Shown: positions 8,872 through 20,400 of the stretch, in pieces
Layout of the letters: each line of letters starts with the position of its first letter
How positions within the stretch are numbered: the first letter of the stretch is position 1
Origin: Thermoguttaceae bacterium
GTDB lineage: Bacteria > Planctomycetota > Planctomycetia > Pirellulales > Thermoguttaceae
NCBI GenBank assembly: GCA_025060325.1
Contig: JANXBW010000011.1
Location: 1-64,000 of the forward strand
Length of the DNA: 64,000 nt
Reading direction: 5' to 3'
Made by a program: the position numbers and the translations under genes
The notes under the pieces: generated by a model
The model's input: only the letters and a program-made list of their open reading frames with translations
What the model was told of the DNA's origin: nothing
Databases searched by the model: none

Positions 8872-9741
8872 ATGCTCAACATCGGCGAGCTTGCAAACCA
8901 TGTCAAAGACGACGTAGCCTTCCACGTTCCGCAGATAGTGTGGTACTGGCTCCCGGAGGCCTGGCGAGCGGGGGAAACTCATCCGGGGCGGATTCCGTTG
9001 CCACGGATCGAGATGCTCGGGTTTTCCTTCCAGTTGACGAAATTTATGGTCCTGGAGGTGGTTGCCGGCCTGATCATGCTTTTGATTTTCGTGCCACTTG
9101 CTTGGCGACTAAGACGGATTGGTCCGCCCCGGGGCCGGTTTTGGAATGCGCTCGAGATTCTGCTTTTGTTTATTCGTGATGAAATCGTGCGACCAGCGAT
9201 CGGGGGAAAGGAAGCCGATCGGTTCCTGCCGTTTGTCTGGAACCTGTTCTTTTTCGTTCTGATCTGCAATTTGCTGGGGTTGGTGCCGTGGGCGGGTTCG
9301 CCCACTGGGGCTTTTGCAGTGACAGTGGCGCTGGCTACCTTGACTTTTGCTACGGTGGTCTTGACGGGGATCAGCGTCCATGGGCTGGGGGGATATTGGC
9401 TGGCTTTGGTGCCGCACATGGACGTCCCACTGGCAATCAAGGTCTTCCTTTTTCCGCTGATTTTGGTGCTGGAAGTGTGGGGGCTTTTCATTCGCCATGC
9501 GGTTCTTGCGGTGCGACTCCTTGCCAATATCTTCGCGGGACACTTTGTGTTGGCAGTGATTGTAGGGTTTATTGCAGCGGCAGCGCCGGCCAATTTGTTC
9601 CTGTGGGGGGGTGTGACAGTATTCAGCATCCTGGGCGCGGTGGCCGTCTCTTTGCTTGAATTGCTCGTCGCTTTCTTGCAGGCCTACGTGTTTGCTACGC
9701 TTTCCAGCATCTTTATTGGAATGGCCATCCACGCTCATTGA
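8872..9741 (+). CDS. atpB: F0F1 ATP synthase subunit a
   Basis: Integral membrane subunit (289 residues) that forms the ion half-channels against the c-ring. The key motif VRLLANIFAGHFVLAVI holds the essential arginine of transmembrane helix 4-5. Other typical parts are FLPFVWNLFFFVLICNLLGLVPW and the closing FLQAYVFATLSSIFI. Several long hydrophobic helices are present. An N-terminal ~60 residues precede the first helix. It follows the AtpI-like gene and is separated from atpE by an unusually long 552-bp gap. Confidence 0.96.
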   Translation: MLNIGELANHVKDDVAFHVPQIVWYWLPEAWRAGETHPGRIPLPRIEMLGFSFQLTKFMVLEVVAGLIMLLIFVPLAWRLRRIGPPRGRFWNALEILLLFIRDEIVRPAIGGKEADRFLPFVWNLFFFVLICNLLGLVPWAGSPTGAFAVTVALATLTFATVVLTGISVHGLGGYWLALVPHMDVPLAIKVFLFPLILVLEVWGLFIRHAVLAVRLLANIFAGHFVLAVIVGFIAAAAPANLFLWGGVTVFSILGAVAVSLLELLVAFLQAYVFATLSSIFIGMAIHAH

Positions 9742-10293
9742 CCGGCGAATTGCCTCGGTGTTCGTTCCGATCGGCCCCTCCGAGTTGATCCGCCTTTTGT
9801 AAAGGGTCCCTTCTTTCCCGTTTTCCGCGGGGAAGCGGATTTCGACCCAGGGGACTTTTAACTCGCAGCCCAACCCGTTGTTTGAAGGGACAAAGACTGC
9901 CCGTGAAAGGGCAAGATCTTATCCGCTCATCGGAGGGGATTAGAATCCTCGACTTGGGAGGATGCCGCCGGCGGTTGACAGTCGGCAGCAATCGAAACAT
10001 ACTTTTCAGATTTGAACTACCAATTCCGCCGAGACGCGTTGGGCTAAAGGAGGTGGCCCTCGCTGATTCCCGGCGTGCCGGGAGCATTCTGCTGCTCTGG
10101 CGGAGCATACTCGGCAGCTTTTTGCACTTCCCCCCGTTTGTGCCTTCCTCGACTTGCTGGATGATTTGGCCAAGAGTCCGGGGGATTATTGTTCCGCAGA
10201 GTCGACTTGCGAAATGAGAGCCATTCGGTAGGGATCCAGGAAGCAATCGGTTGTCGGAATTACTTGTTACACGGGGACAAGGAGCAAGAGACG
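9742..10293. other. Long spacer inside the ATP synthase cluster (atpB-atpE)
   Basis: A 552-bp gap where most bacteria have fewer than 100 bp. It includes one open frame (9882-10217) without any recognisable features, which I do not accept as a gene, and a promoter-like sequence listed separately. Confidence 0.6.
9975..10003 (+). promoter_or_regulatory. Internal sigma70-type promoter upstream of atpE
   Basis: A perfect -35 TTGACA (9975-9980), a 17-nt spacer and CATACT as -10 (9998-10003, 4 of 6 matches). It lies about 290 nt upstream of atpE. A separate promoter here would raise c-subunit supply, which the multi-copy c-ring needs. Prediction from sequence only. Confidence 0.4.
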
Positions 10294-10635
10294 GTGACTT
10301 GGGTTGGCAGACTGGCACTTGCATGTGCGGTTTTCCTTGCGGTGAGTTTGCTGCCGGTGAGTGCGTACGCTCAGCAAGAGGCCGCGGGAGGCGCCTCGGA
10401 GCTTTTGCCGGGGCGTAGCTGGATCCCCGTGGGGGCCGCCATAGGAGCGGGGGCGGTCATTGCCGGAGCCGCCTTCGGCATCGCCCGGATTGGACAAGCG
10501 GCGGTGGAAAGCATGGCTCGGCAACCGGAAGCCGCCGGGAACATCCAGACCGCCATGCTGGTGGCAGCTGCTTTGATCGAAGGTGTCACCTTTTTCGCCC
10601 TGATTGTGCTCCTTATTTCCCTTTTCCGGGTGTAG
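10294..10635 (+). CDS. atpE: F0F1 ATP synthase subunit c with signal-like N-terminus
   Basis: Proteolipid of the rotor ring. I chose the GTG at 10294 because AAGGAG lies 9 nt upstream; the open frame extends further upstream without such a site. This gives 113 residues, about 30 longer than usual, because a signal-peptide-like segment (ACAVFLAVSLLPVSAYA) precedes the two-helix hairpin. Helix 1 is glycine/alanine-rich (GAAIGAGAVIAGAAFG), the loop is ARQPEA, and helix 2 carries the ion-binding glutamate in ALIEGVTFFALI. The helix-1 glutamine and the serine after Glu of sodium-type rings are absent, so proton coupling is likely. Confidence 0.92.
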   Translation: MTWVGRLALACAVFLAVSLLPVSAYAQQEAAGGASELLPGRSWIPVGAAIGAGAVIAGAAFGIARIGQAAVESMARQPEAAGNIQTAMLVAAALIEGVTFFALIVLLISLFRV

Positions 10636-10760
10636 GGAGAATTATTGGTCGGGGCATGGACCGGGTTTGGCCGAATTGCCTTGGCCAAGAAGAAACCTAA
10701 GGAGACAACTGCCAACTCAGTGGGCCTCGGTGGCGCCGATTAAAACCCCCGTGAGAATCG

Positions 10761-11696
10761 ATGGTCTTTAAAACGGTGCTGGGTAGGATGAAAACGGGTT
10801 TAGGCTCCTGCTTAAGTTTTCCGCCGCTTATTCGGCCGCTCTGCGCCGTGCTCATAGTGTTGGGGGCGCTTGTGGCGGAAGCTTTGGCGGGACCGGAGAG
10901 CGATGCCGCCGTTGTCTTTCGGGGGGCCGGAGGTGGGGTCTTCCGCTGTGTATCCTCGGCCAAAGGGGCTTTGCTTGCCGGAGATATGCCCTCAAAAGCA
11001 CCCGGGCTTCCTCGTTTTGGGTTTGTGTTGGGGGCGCTAGATCAACCCGTCTATTTTGCGTTAACCGGTGCGATTGAGCGGCAGGTTGACGAGCATTCCT
11101 CCGGGAGGCATGGGGAAGGGGACGTCCCGCTTAATCCGCTTGAATTCCGCACCGACCTTGCTTTGTGGACAGGTGTGGTCTTTATCGTCCTTTTGGCGAT
11201 CTTAGGGCCACTGGCTTGGTCGCCCATCGCGCGGGCACTTGATCGCCGGGAGCGGCACCTGGCCGAGCAATTTGTTGAGGCCGAACGGCGTCTTCAGAAG
11301 GCCGAGGAGCTTCTTCGTGAACATCAAGCGCGATTGCAAGCTGCTGGTGAGGAAGCTCAGCGGATCCTGCAGCGGGCGGTTGACGAAGCGGAGCGTCGGG
11401 CAACGGAAATTCTTACCCAGGCACGTCTGGAAGCCGAAGCGGAGCATAAACGGCGGCTGGAGCAGCTGGAAAAGGCAGCCGACGAGGCCTCGCGGCAGCT
11501 TGTTCAATATGCGGCCAGTTTGGCGGTGGAAATCGCGGGTCGCTTGATGCGATCGCAACTGGATGCCTCAACGCATCGTCGCCTTCTTAGCGAGGCACTA
11601 GGTCAAATTGCTCAAGTTGCCAGCGCAAACTCGGAGGACGGAGTGCACGCGGGAATGGCCTCGGCGGGAGGAAAAGCGGGAGTAGGAGCCGGTTGA
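10761..11696 (+). CDS. atpF: F0F1 ATP synthase subunit b, long form with signal peptide
   Basis: Peripheral stalk subunit, 311 residues compared with about 160 in most bacteria. The N-terminus is signal-peptide-like (LCAVLIVLGALVAEALAG) and is followed by a ~85-residue low-complexity region. The membrane helix is near residues 134-153 (LWTGVVFIVLLAILGPLAW). A long charged, alanine-rich coiled coil follows (ERRLQKAEELLREHQ, EEAQRILQRAVDEAERRA), which is typical of b. The C-terminal ~25 residues are Gly/Ala-rich. It lies between atpE and atpH as expected. If the signal is cleaved, the true membrane anchor would be the internal helix and the segment before it would be periplasmic. Confidence 0.9.
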   Translation: MVFKTVLGRMKTGLGSCLSFPPLIRPLCAVLIVLGALVAEALAGPESDAAVVFRGAGGGVFRCVSSAKGALLAGDMPSKAPGLPRFGFVLGALDQPVYFALTGAIERQVDEHSSGRHGEGDVPLNPLEFRTDLALWTGVVFIVLLAILGPLAWSPIARALDRRERHLAEQFVEAERRLQKAEELLREHQARLQAAGEEAQRILQRAVDEAERRATEILTQARLEAEAEHKRRLEQLEKAADEASRQLVQYAASLAVEIAGRLMRSQLDASTHRRLLSEALGQIAQVASANSEDGVHAGMASAGGKAGVGAG

Positions 11697-11824
11697 GGCT
11701 ATTCCAGCGGGGCCGGCAGTTTACCGGGAAAATTTTCTCCGCCACCGATGAGCGGCGTACCTAGTCGCCCGGCTGATTTGGGCGAAAGTCTAGTTGGAAC
11801 AATTGAGGTTTTTCAAGCCAGAGA

Positions 11825-12478
11825 ATGGCAACGGATTATAGTTCAAGCCATGCCCGGTTTGCTGCGGCTTTTTGGGCACAGATTCAAGCGGAGCCGGTAG
11901 CCCGAGCCTATGCGAAAGCTCTCTTTGGGGCCGCCCAAAATGCCGGATTAGTCGACAAAGTACTTGAGCAATTTGACTCTCTTCTTCAAGAGGTTTTCAA
12001 AGAGTTTCCGCAGTTTGAACTCCTACTGGCTTCGGCTTTTATCCCGTTTGCGGAAAAAGAGGCGGTACTCGACCGAGTGCTGGGGCCTCAAGCTGTGCCG
12101 ATTTTTCTTAACTTTCTTAAGGTGGTGGTGCGTCGTGCCCGGGTACCCCTCCTGAGAGAGATCTACCGGGAGTTCCGCCTTCTTGTTGACGAAGCCGCTG
12201 GCCGGGTGGCCGCCGAGGTTACTACCGCCTTTCCCTTGGACGCTCAGGAGCAAGCTCTAGTGGTCCAAGCAGTGCGGGAAATGGTGGGGAAGGAGCCGAT
12301 ATTGACGTATCGAGTTGACCCGCAGCTTATCGGCGGAATTGTCGTTCGCATCGGCGACAAAGTGTACGATGCTTCCGTGGCAGGACAGCTGCGAAGTCTA
12401 GCCCAACAAATTGTGGATAGAGCGGTCCATGAGATTCAGAGTCGACGAGATCGCTTCCGTTCTTCAGCAGGAAATTGA
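11825..12478 (+). CDS. atpH: F1 ATP synthase subunit delta
   Basis: Protein of 217 residues linking the F1 head to the b stalk. The N-terminal helical part has [16 protein letters not shown], and the C-terminal part has the typical [32 protein letters not shown] close to the end. Its 3' end overlaps the start of atpA by 50 bp, which suggests translational coupling. About 25 extra residues precede the conserved core. Confidence 0.93.
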   Translation: MATDYSSSHARFAAAFWAQIQAEPVARAYAKALFGAAQNAGLVDKVLEQFDSLLQEVFKEFPQFELLLASAFIPFAEKEAVLDRVLGPQAVPIFLNFLKVVVRRARVPLLREIYREFRLLVDEAAGRVAAEVTTAFPLDAQEQALVVQAVREMVGKEPILTYRVDPQLIGGIVVRIGDKVYDASVAGQLRSLAQQIVDRAVHEIQSRRDRFRSSAGN

Positions 12479-13973
12479 GCATTACCAGTCCCGAATCGAG
12501 GTTGCCGAGGTTGGTCGTGTCCTCGAGGTGGGCGACGGTATCGCCCGCGTGTATGGCTTGCCGGAGGTAATGTCCGGCGAAATGGTCCGCTTTGCGAGCG
12601 GGGCTATGGGACTGGCGTTTAACCTGGAAGAGCATTCTGTTGGCGTGATCATTTTGGGCGATTGGCTCTGCGTCCGCGAAGGCGAAGAGGTCCGGGCCAC
12701 CGGCGAGCTTCTGAGCGTGCCAGTCGGTGAGGCCCTCCTCGGCCGAGTGGTGGATCCACTGGGTAACCCCTTGGACGGGCGCGGACCGATCGAAACCACG
12801 CAGCGACGCCTGGTGGAATCGCCAGCACCTGGTGTGGCGGAGCGTCAGCCGGTCAACGAGCCGCTCCAGACGGGTATTAAGGCCATCGATTCAATGACAC
12901 CGATTGGACGCGGCCAGCGGGAGCTTATCATTGGCGATCGCAAAACCGGAAAGACCTCGATTTGTATTGATACCATCATTAATCAAAAGGGGACGGGTGT
13001 TAAGTGCTTCTATGTGGCCATTGGCCAGAAGGAATCGACCGTGGCTTATGTGGTGGATGTGCTCCGCCGCTACGGGGCCATGGATTACACAACGGTGGTG
13101 GTGGCCTGCGCGAGTGATCCAGCCCCGCTTCAGTACATTGCCCCCTATGCCGGCTGCGCGATGGCGGAGTACTTCATGTACAAAGGGGAGCACGCCCTTA
13201 TTGTTTACGATGATCTTCTCCGCCAGGCACAGGCCTATCGGCAGCTCTCGCTTTTGATGCGGCGTCCCCCGGGGCGGGAGGCCTACCCCGGCGACATCTT
13301 CTATTGCCATAGCCGACTGCTCGAGCGGGCGGCCAAGCTGAGCGACGAGTTAGGCGGTGGTTCGTTGACGGCTCTGCCTATTGTGGAGACATTGGAAGGT
13401 GAGGTCTCCGCCTATATTCCTACCAATTTGATTTCCATTACTGACGGGCAAATCTATTTGCAGACCGATTTATTTTTCGCCGGTCAACGGCCGGCAATGA
13501 ATGTCGGCATTTCCGTCAGCCGAGTGGGCGGGAAGGCACAAATCCCGGCGATGAAAAAAGTGGCAGGTGGTCTGCGACTGGACTTGGCCGCCTTCCGCGA
13601 GCTGGAGGCGTTTACCCAGCTGCGCACGGAGCTCGACCCGGCCACCCAAGCCAGGTTGGAACGCGGTTATCGTATGACCGAGCTCCTCAAACAGGGTCTT
13701 TTCCAGCCGATGCATGTCACCGACCAGGTTTTGGTGATTTACGCTGGCACTCACGGCTGGCTCGATAGGATACCGGTGGAAGAGGTGGGAACCTGGGAAC
13801 GAGAATTCCTCCGGTTTATCCACGAGAAAAAACGGCATATTTGGGAGCGTATCACCGAGACTAAGGACCTGGACTCCCGCACCGAGGATGAGCTGAAAGC
13901 CGCCTTGGCCGAGTTTGAAAAACAGTACCAAGAATCCAGAGGGCGGGCACGGCCAAGTTTGGTCCGGGCCTAA
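12429..13973 (+). CDS. atpA: F1 ATP synthase subunit alpha
   Basis: Non-catalytic nucleotide-binding subunit of F1 (514 residues). Walker A is GDRKTGKTS; other hallmarks are [13 protein letters not shown], the [13 protein letters not shown] segment, [25 protein letters not shown] and [23 protein letters not shown]. The ATG at 12429 gives the usual opening ([17 protein letters not shown]); an ATG 18 bp upstream would add six unlikely residues. The start lies inside atpH. Confidence 0.97.
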   Translation: MRFRVDEIASVLQQEIEHYQSRIEVAEVGRVLEVGDGIARVYGLPEVMSGEMVRFASGAMGLAFNLEEHSVGVIILGDWLCVREGEEVRATGELLSVPVGEALLGRVVDPLGNPLDGRGPIETTQRRLVESPAPGVAERQPVNEPLQTGIKAIDSMTPIGRGQRELIIGDRKTGKTSICIDTIINQKGTGVKCFYVAIGQKESTVAYVVDVLRRYGAMDYTTVVVACASDPAPLQYIAPYAGCAMAEYFMYKGEHALIVYDDLLRQAQAYRQLSLLMRRPPGREAYPGDIFYCHSRLLERAAKLSDELGGGSLTALPIVETLEGEVSAYIPTNLISITDGQIYLQTDLFFAGQRPAMNVGISVSRVGGKAQIPAMKKVAGGLRLDLAAFRELEAFTQLRTELDPATQARLERGYRMTELLKQGLFQPMHVTDQVLVIYAGTHGWLDRIPVEEVGTWEREFLRFIHEKKRHIWERITETKDLDSRTEDELKAALAEFEKQYQESRGRARPSLVRA

Positions 13974-13996
13974 TGTGGTGTTGACAAAAAACGGGG

Positions 13997-14905
13997 ATGG
14001 GGTCCATGCTTAAAACACGTGCCCTGGCTAAACGTCGCCGCGCCGTTCGCAACATTTGGAAAATCACGCGAACGATGGGCCTCATTGCCACAGCGCGGTT
14101 CCGCCGCGCGGCTGACCGGGCGCTGGCTATGGCCGATTACACTGGTCATTTGGAGTCGATCCTGGAACATCTTCGCGTGGCCGACTGGGCACACAAGAGC
14201 CCATATTGGCGGGCACCGTCTGGACCCGAGGCTTGCCGTTACGTGCTTCTTATCGCTTCCAACCGCGGGCTATGCGGCGGCTATAACACCGCGCTTGTTC
14301 GCGTACTGGCTGCCTACTGGCAAAAACATAACTTGGCAGGGGATGGGAATCGGTGGCGGCTGGAAATAAGTGGTAAGCGTGCCGCTAGCATGCTCCGCTT
14401 TAGCGGAATTACTCCAGCGGAGATATACACCCATTTCGGGGAAAAACTACGGGCCGAAGATGTCGACGTGCTTGCCGGTCGATTTTGGGATCTGTATCTC
14501 ACGGGGGCGTTAGCCTCGCTTGATGTTGTTTACATGGCACTTGAGACGCTTAGCCGGCAAACGCCGCTTGTGGAACGGCTGCTGCCGCCGGCAGAGGCAG
14601 GCGGGCGGATACACAAGGAATCCGCTTGGGAATTGCCAACTTTTTTCCAGTTTGAGCTTTTGCCTGAGGCAATTCGAGCAACTAACTGGCTGATCCGCGA
14701 AGTGTTTTTTGCCCGGTTGAAGCGGGCTTTCTTTGATGCGGCAGCTTCCGAGCAAATTGCGCGAATGATTGCCATGCGAGCAGCCACGGAGAATGCGGAG
14801 AACATGTTGTCGCGGCTGGCCATGATGTACAACCGTGCTCGCCAGACGCAGATTACCTCAGAACTGGTGGAGCTGATGTCAGCCGCCGAGGCTCTACAGC
14901 GCTAG
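13997..14905 (+). CDS. atpG: F1 ATP synthase subunit gamma
   Basis: Central shaft subunit of 302 residues. The N-terminal helix reads RRRAVRNIWKITRTMGLIATARFRRA and the C-terminal helix ends in RQTQITSELVELMSAAEAL, both diagnostic of gamma. The middle Rossmann-like part contains LLIASNRGLCGGYN. A second ATG at 14006, with GGGG bases upstream, is an equally good start. It follows atpA by 23 bp and is followed by a 229-bp gap before atpD. Confidence 0.95.
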   Translation: MGSMLKTRALAKRRRAVRNIWKITRTMGLIATARFRRAADRALAMADYTGHLESILEHLRVADWAHKSPYWRAPSGPEACRYVLLIASNRGLCGGYNTALVRVLAAYWQKHNLAGDGNRWRLEISGKRAASMLRFSGITPAEIYTHFGEKLRAEDVDVLAGRFWDLYLTGALASLDVVYMALETLSRQTPLVERLLPPAEAGGRIHKESAWELPTFFQFELLPEAIRATNWLIREVFFARLKRAFFDAAASEQIARMIAMRAATENAENMLSRLAMMYNRARQTQITSELVELMSAAEALQR

Positions 14906-15107
14906 CGGCGGAGGAGGATCTTGCCCGAACTAGCGCTTTGGCCGGGCGTGAGTGCGACGGCATCATCGGTTGGCGGCGAAGACCTAGTTGCCAAGTCGGC
15001 CTGGGGAAATTTTTGGCCGCACAATGCGGGAAAGTCGGGGAGCTATTTAGTTTCTGTTGACGATAAGAACTGAGAACTCCGGAAACGGTTAGTTACCTTC
15101 CGGGTGA

Positions 15108-16604
<1,497 letters not shown>

Positions 16605-16705
16605 ACGAGAGGGCTAGCTATCGCGCGATGATTCGCCCTGGGCCTGCGCCAACGAGGTGGCCGCTTGATCGTGATTGGTGGAGACGTCCGGACACCTAAC
16701 TTGCG

Positions 16706-17104
16706 ATGACTGAACGCGTTTTGCAATGTGTTGTATTGACGCCGGATCGTGTGATTTTCTCCGGTCCGGCCGAGTTTGTCGTTGTGCCCTTAGAAGACGG
16801 GGAACTAGGTATTGCCCCAGGTCGGCAGGAATTGGTCGCCGAGCTTGCTCCTGGCGAATTGCGGATTCGCTCCGGAGGAGAGGTGGCCCGGTACTACATT
16901 GAAGAGGCCATAGCCGAAGTTATCCGCGACCGGGTGCGAATTTTAGGGCGGAAAATCCTCAGGCCGGAGGAGATCGACGGCGAAGCAGCTCAAGCGATGC
17001 TTGATCAGCTCCTTTCCACGCGATGCCGGTCGGACGAGGAGCTGGCCACTCGCGATGCGCAGATCCTCCGCTTAAGACGGCAACTTCGCATCTACCGAGC
17101 TTAG
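16706..17104 (+). CDS. atpC: F1 ATP synthase subunit epsilon
   Basis: Rotor-stalk and regulatory subunit of 132 residues. The N-terminal beta-sandwich has LTPDRVIFSGPAEFVVVPLEDGELGIAPGR, which matches the usual VxGxxGexGILPGH pattern in degenerate form. A short helical C-terminal part ends in RRQLRIYRA. It is the last gene of the ATP synthase cluster and converges on the next gene. Confidence 0.88.
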   Translation: MTERVLQCVVLTPDRVIFSGPAEFVVVPLEDGELGIAPGRQELVAELAPGELRIRSGGEVARYYIEEAIAEVIRDRVRILGRKILRPEEIDGEAAQAMLDQLLSTRCRSDEELATRDAQILRLRRQLRIYRA

Positions 17105-17441
17105 GCTGTTGCGGCCAATTGGTAAGGCGCTTGGATCCTTTACAAAGCCACCCTGTTCCCTTAACGCTGGCACCGCGCCGCAAGTTGCTAAACGCTTTGT
17201 CCCCTCAGTCTCGAAGTTCTCTCCCAGGCTTGACCTAGTCGGTTTCTTTTCTTGCAAGTCAACGGGCGGTTGCGCGAGGTGCTCTTACGGAGCAATTTCT
17301 TATCTACATTGCTGCCGGTCCGCGGCAATAACGGGGTTGCCGTCGTGCTGGTTTTGTGTTTCGCCGCGGAGGTTTGTTTAGCCTCTTCGAAAGCCAACAG
17401 GCGGCTGTTGACGCTTGGTTCTTGGCGTACACAGCTGTCAT
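17105..17441. other. Convergent spacer after atpC
   Basis: A 337-bp gap between two convergent genes. A hairpin ATTGCTGC/GCGGCAAT (17308-17315 with 17322-17329, one G-T pair, 6-nt loop) is the only structure I see. It has no T-run on either strand, so its role as terminator is uncertain. Confidence 0.4.
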
Positions 17442-20400
17442 CTAGAAAAAGCGAAGCCGCTTCGGCAGCCACTCCCACATCCGCATGAACGGACTTGGCG
17501 ACTGCTGGGTTTCTGGTGTGGAAGGAGTCGACGGCGGCACCTCGGCCACGGTGGGTACGGGCTGCGGCAGACTGATGCCCGCCGGGAGGATCACATACTT
17601 TTTCAAGAATCCTGACCACGGCGAATCAAGGAGCCGAAGCGGCTCGGCAAATTTGCCTTGAGCGACTTGTGCTTCCGCGGGGGCTACAAGCTTCATTAGT
17701 TCGACAAGTTCCACCCGGCTAAAAGCTACTTGCGACAGGAGGACATCGTCAAGCCACAGTTCGCCCGGGTCAAGAAGGTCAACGCGTAAACGGACAGCTT
17801 GTAAATCGGCGGTGGGGAGATCGGCTATTTCCAGGTCAACAAAATGGAATTCGCCACTTGCGGAGTTCATGCCTGCGGCAGGCCCGGCCAGGCTAATCGT
17901 CTCGCCAAGTACGGTAACCGCCCCCGCCGTGGTGCGGCCTTCTAGGGCGAGTCGAAGACGTGGCACGGCCGACCCGGCGCGACAGTACACGCGCACAGCA
18001 AGCCGACCGGTTACTGGCGGCTGGAATGGATGGCTGACCACTGTTGCTCCGGCCCGAGGGGAGCGTAAACGAAGGCTGAAATTTCCGCTCCGTTTGACTG
18101 CGGGGTCTAATTCGGCGGTGGCCTCGGGCGGACCAAGAAGTAGCCAACCGACCGGCGGGGAGCCAACTTGCGGGGGCTGCTCAAACCCGGGGTTTTGAAG
18201 AATGGGCCACAAGGGGGGGCTGCGGAGCATCGCTAAAGCGGTGGAGAGTTGCTGGATTTCCCGGGCCAGTTGCTCGCCGGTGCCTGGCGGCCATGTCACT
18301 TCCGCACTTAAAACGTTTACGTTTGTCTCGGGGAAGGCGAGGACCACCACCTGATAAGGTTCGACTGTCCCGGCAAGGATCGCCCCTTGTGGATGTGACC
18401 GGAAGGAAATGGTGGCGGCAGGGGGAAAGATAACATCTGGTGCCGCAGTCGCCCCAGCCAGCCGGACGGATATTCCGAGGGCAAATCTTGTAGGATTGAT
18501 CATCGAGAGGACGCTCCCCTGCCGGCTCGGTTGGGACCGGATGACCACCGGAATTGTGGATCCTTGGTCACTTGGCGTTTGAGAAATTGCCTGGGCGCTT
18601 GGCGCCATTTGGCCAATGGCTGCTAATGTCTCCGCCCAACAGTCTTCACGAGTTGTTGATGGCTGCCACGTGCCGTCGAAGATGACCTGCGGATCTAAAT
18701 CCGCAAGAGCCTCAACAAGCGGGCGACGAACTTGGCAGCCGGCCATCGACCACTCGAGAATGGCGGCCTGAGGGAGTGGGCTTTGGAGCACATGCTGGAA
18801 GGAGCCTAGCTGAGCGGTAACAGGACGACGGAAAAGAAGCGCACCCCGCCTCGGAAAGGCCGCCAATAGGCGGTCGTAGTCCGGCAGATGGGCAAGTCCG
18901 GGCAAGGGGAAGTCAACGCCGTCCCCCGATGGAAGGACGTAACATTGCGGCCGCAGGAGGACAACCGCTGTTTGCTGGGCAAGGATGTTGACATCAAGTC
19001 CCAGAAGCAGGTAGGCATCGGCCAAGGTGAGCTGCTGCGGCAACCTGGGCCGAAGGTGATGGCGAAGCTCGGGCGTGTCGAATACTTCCGGACCCACGAG
19101 GAATAGCGAGGCTGTGGACTTTCGCGAGGCAATCTTGGCGGCTAGCCGCCCATAGAACTGGGTGAGTTGCTTTGCCCGCCAGGTAAGCCACTCCTGGCGA
19201 AATTGCGTCGTCAAGAGCACTGCCGGAGGAGTGGCAGTAGCGCCGGTTCCTCCTAACTTTATCCCTGTTGCTTCTTGAAATTGTCGCAGCGTCGACCCAT
19301 CGAGCGGCCAGGATAATCCGGGAAAATGGGTAAACGTCTCTGGGGTCAGTTGGATCGCAATTCCGCAAAAGGACACGTGGTCCGCATAGCGGTCGAGTAG
19401 TTCGTCGACAGCCCGCTCAATGACCGCTTGAACTTGTGGATGAAGGGGATTGTACCGGGGATGAGGCCCACTGATACCGCGAGGGACCGATGGTTCGCCT
19501 ACAAGAAGGAGGCCTTCGCTTTCCGGGTGCTCATGCCGGAGGAGCCACTCAAGCTGCGGCAGGGGTGCTGCCAGCTCTAAAGCGGGGATAAAAGCAAGCC
19601 CTGTTCGGTCGCATAGGCGCGCAAAGAGTTCAACCACATCCTTGCGAACCGGATCGGTCCCGGCCTCGGCCAATGGGCCGGTGTCGTAACGACAATTTGG
19701 TTGAAGGACTTGGCTGGGGTAAAGGCCGCCGCCTTCGGCGTAGACAGGAAAGCACACCGCGTTATACCCCTGAAAGCGTAGATAATCCACAAAGTGAATT
19801 GCCCCTTCGTAAAAGGATAGCCAATCGCGAGCGGCCCAGTCCTCTGAGGTCCGGACGCTTGCTCCGAACATTTCGGGTGACCACGGCCGAGCGGAATACG
19901 CGGCAACTATCCGTCCTGTAGGGCGCCCCACGTCGATCTCGCTTGGCATGAGCCGCCCGAGCGTTGACATCAGTGCTATTTTCCCCCACCGGGCAGGCCG
20001 GGAGAAGCTCAGATTAGCAAAAAGGAGAAGCGGTTCCTTCGTCCGTGGCCAAAAAATGACTTGATGACGGCTTGCTTGCGCCGAGGTGGAAGCCTGGACA
20101 GGGTCTTCGGGAACCAAGATGGCGGAAGTTGCCACGGGCCAATAGCTTCCGGCAGCTGTCAGTTCAAGAATGTAAAGCGCTAAGATCTGTGGATGGTTGT
20201 CAGGGATTTCAACTTCCAGGAGGTGCGGGATCCCGGTTTTGTCGATAGGAAGGGTCACCAAGTAGTAGTTGGCCTCACCTTGGGGACTTGCTGGTTCAAG
20301 CTGGGTCCAGGTCGCATCACCTTGGCGAACAGTTTGAGCCCCTCGGGAGACAACGGTGGGCCGGGTAAACGGTAAAAGGCGGTGGGGCTGGGGGAGGCCG

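Noticed and set aside
9882-10217. Extra 111-residue gene between atpB and atpE
   Set aside because: No ribosome site, no recognisable domain and a composition unlike neighbouring proteins. The N-ATPase type atpQ/atpR genes that can sit near here are also not matched.
10294-10635. Sodium-translocating ATP synthase
   Set aside because: The c subunit lacks the helix-1 glutamine and the serine after the key glutamate that bind sodium.
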